A stretch of DNA of 14,241 nt from a bacterium (GCA_016873405.1 VGXH01000009.1:1-14241); one strand, 5' to 3'; shown: positions 8,062 through 14,241, counted from the stretch's first letter. Translations and numbers: made by a program. Notes: generated by a model not told the origin, from the sequence alone.

Positions 8062-8700
8062 TCAACGGTACAGGCTCTTGACCGCGCCCCACGGCGCGTT
8101 CTCCCGCACGTGCCAGTTCCCGAACCAGAACACGGGCCGGTCGAAGGCGCCGCTGGAGGGCATCATCCCCACCAGATCGTCGCCCGTGTCCTCGGCGTCG
8201 ACGTAGGCCATCAGGCCTGGCAACGACTGCGGCACGGCGGTGGCCAGCCGGTAGCCCTCGCGGTTGTCGCCGAACGACAGCACGCGCACCGTCGCCAGCA
8301 TCGCCGCGCGGGAACCGGCGACCGGCACCGCGCCGGCGAAGCCGACGATCAGGTTGCCCGTGCTGCCGACGTTCACGGCCGCCAGGGGGAAGTCGACGCC
8401 CAGCAGGAAGTCGCCGGCGGGCGGGTCGATGCCGCACTCGAAGCCCGAGACGAAGCGCACGTCGCGGGTCGATGACCCGCCATACTCCTCGTTCACCGGG
8501 TTCCGCAGGACCAGGTACAGCACGTGCTGGGTGTTGGCGCCGATCGAGATCTCGTTGATCGTGGCCTCGGCGTCGTAGTACAGGCCCAGTTCGTTCGTGC
8601 TGTCGGCGCGGCCGGGCGACGGCCACGCGGACCAGGCGGTCGCCAAGAGCAGCGGGACGAAGGCGCATAAGCGCGCGAGACGGTGGCTGGTGGCGAACAT
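8062..8700 (-). CDS. Secreted protein of unknown function (212 aa)
   Basis: The protein begins MFATSHRLARL, with a hydrophobic core (CAFVPLLLATAWSAW) and a plausible signal peptidase site after residue 32 (GRA, then DS), so it is predicted to be exported. An in-frame ATG at 8745 is possible but would bury the signal peptide; 8700 has GGAG 4 nt upstream. The mature part is beta-rich by appearance: NELGLYYDAEATINEI, then YLVLRNP, SGFECGID, LLGVDFPLAAVN, GNLIVGFAGAVPV, ending WGAVKSLYR. The layout (LGLYYD opening, LRNP, FECG, and the W-x-x-VKSLYR tail) resembles a family of small secreted proteins I associate with Krumholzibacteriota/Eisenbacteria-like genomes, but I know no function for it. It has a single mature cysteine (Cys89). 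It is transcribed away from the thioredoxin lipoprotein gene across a shared intergenic region. Confidence 0.8.
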   Translation of the reverse strand: MFATSHRLARLCAFVPLLLATAWSAWPSPGRADSTNELGLYYDAEATINEISIGANTQHVLYLVLRNPVNEEYGGSSTRDVRFVSGFECGIDPPAGDFLLGVDFPLAAVNVGSTGNLIVGFAGAVPVAGSRAAMLATVRVLSFGDNREGYRLATAVPQSLPGLMAYVDAEDTGDDLVGMMPSSGAFDRPVFWFGNWHVRENAPWGAVKSLYR

Positions 8701-8781
8701 GGCGCGCTCCGGATCGGCAGGCGAGGTTGGGGACCCCGACTCCACTCCACCGTTGCGCGGGCCTGGCCCTTGGCCCGGTCA

Positions 8782-8802
8782 GGCGGGATGGCGCGTCCCG
8801 CC
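8782..8802. repeat. Perfect 7-bp inverted repeat (hairpin or operator)
   Basis: GGCGGGA, a 7-nt loop, then TCCCGCC. It lies midway between two divergent genes, 82 nt upstream of the secreted-protein start and 80 nt upstream of the lipoprotein promoter. It could be an RNA hairpin in the leader of the minus-strand gene or a regulator-binding site. There is no T-run on either side, so it is not a classic terminator. Confidence 0.45.
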
Positions 8803-8881
8803 GCGTCGTCCTTCCGGGAGATGTCGTGAACCTACGGAACCGCGGTCCGGCGCACAAACGGCCGCGCGCCCGGCGCCTCGG

Positions 8882-8911
8882 TTGACCCTGCCGCGCCGCG
8901 CCCCCTATACT
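8882..8911 (+). promoter_or_regulatory. Predicted sigma70-like promoter of the lipoprotein/TlpA-barrel unit
   Basis: TTGACC at 8882-8887 (five of six consensus bases) and TATACT at 8906-8911 (five of six) are separated by 18 nt. The predicted transcript would begin near 8918 and carry a leader of about 110 nt before the ATG at 9029. TATACT stands out as a small AT-rich patch in GC-rich sequence. No competing promoter of similar quality was seen in the 80-nt gap before the downstream gene. Confidence 0.6.
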
Positions 8912-8958
8912 TGCCCGTGCGGCCAGCGGCGCCCGGTCCCCGTCGAGGCCCGCGCCCG

Positions 8959-9024
8959 GCAACCCCCTGTCCGGCAGCCCTTGTCTTGGAGCCGTTGTCC
9001 AGCAGCCCTTGCCCAGGAGCCCCG
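8959..9024 (+). repeat. Degenerate 14/28-nt tandem repeat in the lipoprotein leader
   Basis: Two adjacent 28-nt units, 8969-8996 and 8997-9024, agree at 21 of 28 positions and share GCAGCCCTTG exactly (8974-8983 and 9002-9011). Each 28-nt unit splits into two related 14-nt halves of the type GCAGCCCTTGtCC / GGAGCCgTTGTCC, and a more degenerate copy begins near 8959. The ribosome-binding site AGGAG (9015-9019) lies inside the last unit. The function is unknown; it may be a leftover of slippage duplication. Confidence 0.55.
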
Positions 9025-9028
9025 CGTC

Positions 9029-10336
9029 ATGACAGACCGCGCCGCTGCCCCCTCGTGGCCCCCGGGCGTATCCGGGCGGCCCGCTTCCCTGCGGCGCGCC
9101 CGCCGCGGCCCGGCCGCGCGGCTGGCCGTCCTGCTGGCGGGAGTGTCTCTGCTCGTCGGCGGCTGCGGTCGCGTCGCGCCCAGCTACGAGCCCGCCACGC
9201 TCACGGTCATCTCGACGCCGCCCGGCGCCGCGGTGCACCTGGACGGTCAGGACACCGGGCAGGTGACGCCGTTCACGTTCGCCGGCGTGACCCCGTCGCG
9301 GCACGTGGTCACGGTCGCGCTGCCGGACTGGCAGACCGACCCCGGGAGCGTGACCGTCGACCTGTCGCCGCTGGAGGCGGCGACTGTCGAGTTCCAGCTC
9401 TACCAGACCGGACTGCGCGTGACGAGCGAGCCGGCCGGCGCGCGCATCCTGCTCGGCGGCGTCGACACCGGCAAGGTGACGCCGGCGGTCGTGGCCGGCC
9501 TGGCGCCCGGCGCCTACGATGTCTCGCTCGCGCTGGACACCTGGCTGTGCGTGCCGGACCGCCTGCAGGTCCAGGTCGCCGAGGGCACCGTCACCGAGTT
9601 GACGGCGGCGGACCTGCGGCTGCGCTCGCGCCGCACGGTGATGCTCGAAAGTTTCGGCAACGTGAACTGCGCAACCTGCCCTCAGGCCGCCGACAACCTG
9701 CTGGCGGTGACCCGGCGCCCCGACTTCGGGCCCGACCGTGCGCTCTTCGTCGAGTTCAGCGTCAACTGGCCCAGCCCGGTCGATCCGTTCTACCTGGCCA
9801 ACCCGACCGAGAACGCGGACCGCTTCATGTACTACTGGGTGCTCGGGGCGCCGGCCGTGTACGTCAACGGCCGCCTGCAGACCTACCCGCTGGATCCCGA
9901 CTCCACCGCCGCCGACGCCGCCGGCCGCTGGGCCACCGATCCCGGCTTCCTGGTCGATGTCGAGGCCGAGCTGGGCGCCGGCGCCAGCGTGCCGGTGACC
10001 GTCACCCTGACGCCGTTGGCCGACGTCGACCTGACCGGCTGCGTGCTGTACGTGGCGCTGTACGAAAACGAGGTGGTCTACGCCTCGCCGCCCGGCGCCA
10101 ACGGCCAGACCGTGTTCCACCACATGTTCCGCGACCGCGTCGACGCACCGCCCGCCCTCGGCCCGCTGACCGCCGGCACTCCCCAGGTCCGCGGGCTGTC
10201 GCTCAGCCGCGGCTCGGTGGCGCCCGGCAACGGGACGGTCGTGGCGTTCGTGCAGCGGACGGCCGATCGCGTCGTGCTCCAGGCGGGCTCCACCATCTGC
10301 CCGGTGCCCGTGACCGCGGCGGCCCGGAACCGTTGA
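9029..10336 (+). CDS. Lipoprotein with two PEGA domains and an Omp28-like thioredoxin-fold domain
   Basis: A 435-residue predicted lipoprotein. A basic N-terminal region is followed by LLAGVSLLVGGC with the lipobox Cys46; the n-region is unusually long (about 31 residues), with no later Met to shorten it. Two PEGA-type beta domains follow (about 57-125 and 127-197), each with the pattern TPPGAAVHLDG.DTG.VTP or SEPAGARILLGGVDTGKVTP. Residues 203-290 form a thioredoxin-like domain: VMLESFGNVNCATCPQA with Cys214 and Cys217 (CATC), and GAP at 273-275 in the place of the usual cis-proline loop. A beta-rich C-terminal region (304-428) resembles that of Omp28-related outer-membrane proteins. It probably exchanges thiols or disulfides in the envelope, substrate unknown. 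The ATG at 9029 has AGGAG at 9015-9019. The next gene, also a thioredoxin protein, follows by 80 nt and is probably co-transcribed. Confidence 0.85.
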   Translation: MTDRAAAPSWPPGVSGRPASLRRARRGPAARLAVLLAGVSLLVGGCGRVAPSYEPATLTVISTPPGAAVHLDGQDTGQVTPFTFAGVTPSRHVVTVALPDWQTDPGSVTVDLSPLEAATVEFQLYQTGLRVTSEPAGARILLGGVDTGKVTPAVVAGLAPGAYDVSLALDTWLCVPDRLQVQVAEGTVTELTAADLRLRSRRTVMLESFGNVNCATCPQAADNLLAVTRRPDFGPDRALFVEFSVNWPSPVDPFYLANPTENADRFMYYWVLGAPAVYVNGRLQTYPLDPDSTAADAAGRWATDPGFLVDVEAELGAGASVPVTVTLTPLADVDLTGCVLYVALYENEVVYASPPGANGQTVFHHMFRDRVDAPPALGPLTAGTPQVRGLSLSRGSVAPGNGTVVAFVQRTADRVVLQAGSTICPVPVTAAARNR

Positions 10337-10416
10337 TGCCGGGCCCACGAAGCAAACGCGACGAAGCTCCCCGCGACGGCCGCGCGCGCCCCGGGCGCGG
10401 CAACCCCGGAGGCCTC

Positions 10417-12378
10417 ATGAACGATCGACGTGGACGGCGACCGGCGGTCGCCCTGGGCGCGCTGGGCGCGCTGCTCCTGCTGGCGGCCACGGCGGGGCTC
10501 GCCGCCCCCGACTGGACCCTTGAGAATCCTGCCGGCGCGCGCGTGTCGTTCGCGGACGAACTGGCGAAGGGTCCGGTGGTGGTCTCGTTCTGGGCCACCT
10601 GGTGCAAGCCCTGCCTCAAGGAGCTGCCGCACCTCGAGGCGATGGCGGCGCACTACGCCGGTCGCGTCTCGTTCCTGGCCGTCAGCACCGACGACTCGCG
10701 GAGCGTCGCCAAGGTGGAGCCCCTGGTGCGGGCCCGCGGGTGGACCAACCTGAAGGTGCTCCTGGATCCCGCCGCCGCGGTGCAGCAGCAGCTGCAGGTC
10801 GATTCGATGCCGTTCCTGCTGCTCTACGATCGTAACGGCAGTCTGGCCTACCGGCACACCGGCTACGCCGAGGGCGACGAGGAACGGCTGCGCGAGCAGA
10901 TCGAGCGCGTGCTCGCCGGCGCCGCGGAGCCGGCCGTGACCGCGGACGCTCCCGCGCCCGCCTGCCACGCCGATACCGCGCCCGACGCCGGCGAGCTGTC
11001 GATCAGCGACCGTTTCGAGTACTCGTATGCCACGGGCACGCGCCGCGAGATCGTGGAGAACTGGCTGGACGCCGCCTGGGCGCGCGGGCCGGTGCGCGCA
11101 GGGCTGACGCTCAACTCGCAGGCGCCCGGCGAGGAGCGGCGCCGCCGCAACGAGGTCACCCATCGCTGGTTCGAACTCACGCGCGACGACGTCACCGTCC
11201 GCGCCGGCCACTTCCTGGGCCTGTTCGGGCGCGGGCTCGTCTTCAACGCCTGGCAGAACCGCGACCTGCGGATCGACACGCGCCTGGACGGCGTCCTGGC
11301 CACCGCCCGCCGCGGCCGCCTGGCGGCCACCGTGCTGTCGGGCGCCCCCTCGCGGCGCGAACTGGACGTGCGCGGAGCCGACGTCGAGTGGACGGCGGGG
11401 CGTGGGCTGGTCGGCGGCGCCTCGGGCCTGACCTGGCACAACTCCGCCAACGAGGGCACCGACCCGGTGGACCGCGAATGGGCGGCAGCGTTCCGCCTGC
11501 GCCAGAGCCTGCCGCACGCCGAGTGGTACGCCGAACTGGGCGGGCGCAACCGCTTCTCGCTCGACGCCTTCGACGACGCCGGCGCCGGCGATCCGCGCGA
11601 CGGCTGGGCGTTGTACGGAAACCTCAACCTCTACGGCGGCCCGTTCACCGTCTCCTGGGAAGGGAGCGACTACCGCCGCTTCGAGCTGGTCTCGCAGGCC
11701 GACGGCGTCACGGCGCTGAACCGGCCGCCCGCCCTCGCGCGGGAGTACACCTGGACGCTCCTGAACCGCGCGCCGCACTCGCTCAACGCCAACGACGAGA
11801 AGGGACACAACCTGGACGTGGCCTGGCGCGGTCCCGGCGCGCTGGCGCTGCAGGCGCGCGCGGTCCGCCTGCGGCTGCACGACGGCCGCAAGGTGTACGA
11901 GGCGGCGAGCCTGTCGGCGGAGCTCGGGCACTGCCGGGGAGTCGCCCTGCAGGCGGCCTTCGGCTACCAGGACAGCGAGGGCCGACGCCGCACGCTCGCC
12001 GCCGAGGCCGGCTGGTCGGGCCCGGCCGGCACCCACTGGCACCTGCAGGCCGAGCACCAGCACGTGCGCATGGGCGGCGGCGTCGGCTTCGACCTGGGCG
12101 CCTACCACCAGCAGTGGTTCAAGCTGGAGTGCGCGCTGCGCTCGCCGTGGCTGCTGGCGGCCATGCTCGAGACCAACGACAAGTACCCCGGGCAGCGCTC
12201 GCCGCGCGAGGACGCCGGCCCCTTCCTGGCCGTGCAGGCGGCGCGCTCGCTGCCGCGCGGCGCCGCGCTGACGCTGTGGGCGGGCCGCCGGCAGGAGGGC
12301 TACCTCTGCTCCGGCGGCGTCTGCAAGTACGAGCCCGCGTTCAGCGGCCTGGAGTTCTACGGCACGCTGCGCTGGTGA
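10417..12378 (+). CDS. TlpA-type thioredoxin fused to a DUF6029-like outer-membrane beta-barrel
   Basis: A 653-residue fusion. Residues 1-30 are a Sec signal peptide (RRGRR, hydrophobic core, GLAA cleavage site). Residues 31-165 form a TlpA/ResA-like thioredoxin domain with WCKPC (Cys63, Cys66) and a Met-Pro cis-proline loop at 131-132. A proline- and alanine-rich linker with Cys183 leads into about 460 residues of alternating aromatic and charged strands resembling DUF6029: VRAGHFLGLFGRGLVFNAW, then NRDLRIDTRLDGV. The C-terminus (GLEFYGTLRW) ends in an aromatic residue, as outer-membrane barrels do. Cys631 and Cys636 (CSGGVC) lie just before the last strand. It probably places a periplasmic thiol oxidoreductase on the inner face of the outer membrane. 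Start: the ATG at 10417 has GGAGG at 10408-10412; an in-frame ATG at 10336 overlaps the upstream TGA (TGATG) and would add 27 charged residues before the signal peptide. The fusion partner assignment is by pattern memory. Confidence 0.82.
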   Translation: MNDRRGRRPAVALGALGALLLLAATAGLAAPDWTLENPAGARVSFADELAKGPVVVSFWATWCKPCLKELPHLEAMAAHYAGRVSFLAVSTDDSRSVAKVEPLVRARGWTNLKVLLDPAAAVQQQLQVDSMPFLLLYDRNGSLAYRHTGYAEGDEERLREQIERVLAGAAEPAVTADAPAPACHADTAPDAGELSISDRFEYSYATGTRREIVENWLDAAWARGPVRAGLTLNSQAPGEERRRRNEVTHRWFELTRDDVTVRAGHFLGLFGRGLVFNAWQNRDLRIDTRLDGVLATARRGRLAATVLSGAPSRRELDVRGADVEWTAGRGLVGGASGLTWHNSANEGTDPVDREWAAAFRLRQSLPHAEWYAELGGRNRFSLDAFDDAGAGDPRDGWALYGNLNLYGGPFTVSWEGSDYRRFELVSQADGVTALNRPPALAREYTWTLLNRAPHSLNANDEKGHNLDVAWRGPGALALQARAVRLRLHDGRKVYEAASLSAELGHCRGVALQAAFGYQDSEGRRRTLAAEAGWSGPAGTHWHLQAEHQHVRMGGGVGFDLGAYHQQWFKLECALRSPWLLAAMLETNDKYPGQRSPREDAGPFLAVQAARSLPRGAALTLWAGRRQEGYLCSGGVCKYEPAFSGLEFYGTLRW

Positions 12379-12417
12379 ACGGCGCTGATGACCGGCACAT
12401 CTGACCGGCGCTGGTGA
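12369..12417 (+). repeat. Three short copies of GCGCTG(G/A)TGA around the barrel-gene stop
   Basis: GCGCTGGTGA occurs at 12369-12378, where it contains the stop codon, and again at 12408-12417; a one-mismatch copy, GCGCTGATGA, is at 12382-12391. TGACCGGC is also doubled (12389-12396 and 12402-12409). The pattern suggests local duplication at the 3' end of the gene. Confidence 0.5.
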
Positions 12418-12422
12418 GCGCC
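12407..12422. terminator. Weak hairpin between convergent genes, possible bidirectional terminator
   Basis: GGCGCT, a GGTG loop, then AGCGCC: a perfect 6-bp stem in the 69-nt gap between the convergent barrel and phosphohexomutase genes. A GGCGGCCGCC palindrome follows at 12426-12435. No T-run follows on either strand, so intrinsic termination is uncertain; the position is the main support. Confidence 0.3.
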
Positions 12423-12447
12423 ACCGGCGGCCGCCGCGGAGCGCCGC

Positions 12448-14241
12448 TCAGCCGCCGCTGCGCAGCCGCGTGAAGGCCTCGTTCAGAGCGCCGACCGTGG
12501 CCGCGTCGCGCCCTTCCATGTAGTAGCGGAGCACCGCGTCGGTGCCCGAGGCGCGCAGCTCGAACCAGAGCCCGGCGAACTCGATCAGCGTGCCGTCCCC
12601 CGCGCGGTAGGCGCGCTGGACCGGCGGCAGCTCCCGACCGGCAGGCAGCGTCGGCAGCGCCGCCCGCAGCGCCGCCGCCACCTCGCCGGGGTCGCGTCCT
12701 TCCAGCGCCGCGAAGAACGCCACGGTGGCCTCCTTGCGCGCATTGCCGGCGGCCTGCGCCGCGGCGCGCTCGGCGCCCTTGAGCGACTCGTCGAACAGCG
12801 TCAGGTCGCGCCGCTCGTAGAAGCGGAACGTGGCCTCGCAGCGGTCCAGCGCCGCCAGGTACCAGCCCGCGAAGCTGTCGCCCGCGGCGTGCAGCCGCGC
12901 CGCCAGGCAGAGCGCAAGGACGCCGATCTGCATGGCGTCCTTCTCCTTCGGCGCCAGGCTGCGCCGCGCGCCGCGCCGGCTGCCGACCGGTTCGACGAAG
13001 CCCAGCGCCGCGCCCCCGCTCTCTTCCGCCATGATCAGCAGGCGTGGGCGCGGCCCGAAGGCGACCTCGCGGCCCGTGGCGTCGCGCGCCGTGGTGGTCG
13101 GCGCGCCGGCGGCCGTCTGCCGCTCGAGGCTCCCGACCAGTTCGGCGAAGTACTTGAAGCCGACCGGCACCTGGTAGACGGGCAGGTTCGCGCCGGTGCG
13201 CCGGGCCAGGTTCGCGGCCACCTCGCCGATGCTGCGGCTGGTCGGGAAGGTCGTGGCCGTGATCCAGTCATGGGCGCCGAGCGAGCCGTCGGTCTGCAGT
13301 CCTTCGAGCCTGAGCGCCGTGAGCATGAAGTTTTTCTGGTTGGGCTTGAAGAAGACCAGGCAGCGGTCCCCGTCCAGGGGGTCGACCTCCAGGCCGGCCG
13401 CCGCCGCCGGCTGCGCCAGCGCCGCCGGCGCGGTGGTCACCATGTTGAAGCGGTCGCCGTCCGGGTCCCAGATGAAGAAGACGTCGCACTGCCGCCGCTG
13501 CAGCAGTTCCTGCGCCCCGACGTGCTTGTAGACCTGCCATTTGCCAGGATCCACGCCGTGGTTGACGCCGTCCAGCTGTCCGATGCCGTGGTAGTCGCTG
13601 TGCTCCTCTTCGTGCGTGAAGAAGACGGCGCCGGCGGCGGTCGGCTCGGCCGCGCACTCGATCCCCAGCCCGGCGAACACGCGTCGCGCCGCGGCCGCCA
13701 TCGAGCCGCCTTCCGTGCAGAAGGCGGCCCGGAAGCCGCTGCTCGCGGCAACCGGCACCGCCGCCAGCAGCGCCGCCGGCACCACCTGCCGCAACACGTC
13801 CACGTAGGGCTCGACGGGGTCGAAGTCGCGCCGGATCAGGGGATCGTCGGCCGCAGCCAGCTCGATCGCGACGCCGCCGGCCGCAGCCTCGGCCACCAGC
13901 GCGCGCACGCCCGCCTCGATCAGCGGCGCCAGCTCGATCAACTGGCCGCCCTCGCCGTCCATGGGTTTCCAGCCGCCCTTGTAGCTCTGGCTGTGCGAGG
14001 CCGTGAAGTTCTCGCCGCCGTCCAGTTCCTCGAAGAAGACCCCGAACGACGACAGCCAGATGGGCGTCGTGCGCATGCCCGCCGGCCGCAGGTGGACGCG
14101 CAGCCCGTGCGCGGCATAGATGCGCGCGGCCAGGTCGATCAACTCCTGCGTGTGGGGACGCACCTCGCCGCCCACGTGCAGGGCCCGCAGCCCGCGCGCC
14201 ACCGCCAGCCGCGCGCGGGCCTCCAGGAAGACGGCGCAAAA
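12448..14241 (-). CDS. Phosphohexomutase (phosphoglucomutase/phosphomannomutase superfamily), 5' partial
   Basis: The frame is open to the right edge; the GTG at 14202 is internal, since in-frame coding (FCAVFLEARARLAVARG) continues upstream. The N-terminal residues beyond the window are missing. The alpha-D-phosphohexomutase motifs are present: the phosphoserine loop NFTASHSQSYKGG (Ser codon at 13996-13998), metal-binding DPDGDR (13450-13467), sugar-binding EESGG (13012-13026) and phosphate-binding RASGTD (12538-12555). The enzyme would interconvert 1- and 6-phosphates of a hexose in the cytoplasm through a phosphoserine. Glucose, mannose or another sugar cannot be decided. Oddities: the loop reads ASHSQS where ASHNP is usual, and the protein is long (over 597 residues) with inserts such as LDGVNHGVDPGKWQVYKHVGAQ. 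It converges on the barrel gene and shows no functional link to it. Confidence 0.9.
   Translation of the reverse strand, partial: FCAVFLEARARLAVARGLRALHVGGEVRPHTQELIDLAARIYAAHGLRVHLRPAGMRTTPIWLSSFGVFFEELDGGENFTASHSQSYKGGWKPMDGEGGQLIELAPLIEAGVRALVAEAAAGGVAIELAAADDPLIRRDFDPVEPYVDVLRQVVPAALLAAVPVAASSGFRAAFCTEGGSMAAAARRVFAGLGIECAAEPTAAGAVFFTHEEEHSDYHGIGQLDGVNHGVDPGKWQVYKHVGAQELLQRRQCDVFFIWDPDGDRFNMVTTAPAALAQPAAAAGLEVDPLDGDRCLVFFKPNQKNFMLTALRLEGLQTDGSLGAHDWITATTFPTSRSIGEVAANLARRTGANLPVYQVPVGFKYFAELVGSLERQTAAGAPTTTARDATGREVAFGPRPRLLIMAEESGGAALGFVEPVGSRRGARRSLAPKEKDAMQIGVLALCLAARLHAAGDSFAGWYLAALDRCEATFRFYERRDLTLFDESLKGAERAAAQAAGNARKEATVAFFAALEGRDPGEVAAALRAALPTLPAGRELPPVQRAYRAGDGTLIEFAGLWFELRASGTDAVLRYYMEGRDAATVGALNEAFTRLRSGG

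Larger units (their letters stand above)
8701..9028. other. Divergent intergenic region between the secreted-protein and lipoprotein genes
   Basis: These 328 bases hold no supported gene. From left to right they contain a CGGGCC/GGCCCG inverted repeat (8758-8777), a perfect 7-bp inverted repeat (8782-8802), a weak minus-strand promoter candidate for the secreted-protein gene (TTGTGC at 8857-8852, TAGGTT at 8834-8829, 17-nt spacer; low confidence), a good plus-strand promoter (8882-8911), and a leader made of degenerate 14-nt units that ends in the ribosome-binding site AGGAG at 9015-9019. Confidence 0.6.

Noticed and set aside
8829..8857. Minus-strand promoter TTGTGC-N17-TAGGTT for the secreted-protein gene.
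   Set aside because: It keeps only about half of the consensus bases; mentioned in the intergenic description but too weak to list as a feature.
7961..10348. Long minus-strand open frame opposite the lipoprotein gene and overlapping the secreted-protein gene.
   Set aside because: It has low-complexity Arg/Gly/Ala composition and no motif or credible start signal; a shadow of the real frames.
8911..10416. The frame of the TlpA-barrel gene stays open upstream through the whole lipoprotein gene, giving a possible 1155-residue protein.
   Set aside because: The upstream part is Arg/Pro/Ala-rich out-of-frame translation with no domains, while the lipoprotein frame has a lipobox, PEGA domains and a CxxC. 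Long false frames are expected at this GC content.

Overview
The window is very GC-rich (about 70% by eye) and gene-dense. It comes from a bacterium with an outer membrane: it encodes an outer-membrane-type beta-barrel, a lipoprotein with a lipobox, and Sec-exported proteins. The DUF6029-like barrel, the Omp28-like lipoprotein and a small secreted protein ending in WGAVKSLYR fit the Fibrobacterota-Chlorobiota-Bacteroidota superphylum, perhaps a candidate phylum such as Krumholzibacteriota or Eisenbacteria. That placement is an inference from recognised families, not a measured one. No tRNA, rRNA, CRISPR array, insertion sequence or attachment site was seen.

Layout. (1) Positions 1-4763, plus strand: a fatty-acid beta-oxidation operon in the order fadN (hydroxyacyl-CoA dehydrogenase fused to enoyl-CoA hydratase, left end cut off), fadA (thiolase), fadE (acyl-CoA dehydrogenase). 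Together these supply all four reactions of the cycle. (2) 4760-5128, minus strand: a YciH/SUI1 (eIF1-like) protein whose stop codon shares a CTAG with the fadE stop. (3) 5203-7908, minus strand: a tightly overlapping three-gene operon of a YtrA-type GntR repressor, an ABC ATPase and a multi-spanning permease. It is preceded by an AT-rich promoter that contains a perfect inverted repeat, which suggests self-repression. (4) 8062-8700, minus strand: a secreted protein of unknown function. (5) 8701-9028: a divergent intergenic region with a good sigma70-like promoter, two inverted repeats and a repeat-built leader. (6) 9029-12378, plus strand: a two-gene unit of a PEGA-PEGA-thioredoxin-like (Omp28-like) lipoprotein, then a protein fusing a TlpA-type thioredoxin to an outer-membrane barrel. 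(7) 12448-14241, minus strand: a phosphohexomutase cut off at the right edge.

The most interesting part is unit (6). Two different thioredoxin-fold domains with CxxC motifs, one predicted to be membrane-anchored by lipid and one covalently tethered to a predicted outer-membrane barrel, are encoded side by side behind one promoter. This looks like an envelope thiol-redox module whose substrate cannot be read from the sequence. The fad operon, yciH and the phosphohexomutase look like ordinary housekeeping or metabolic genes.
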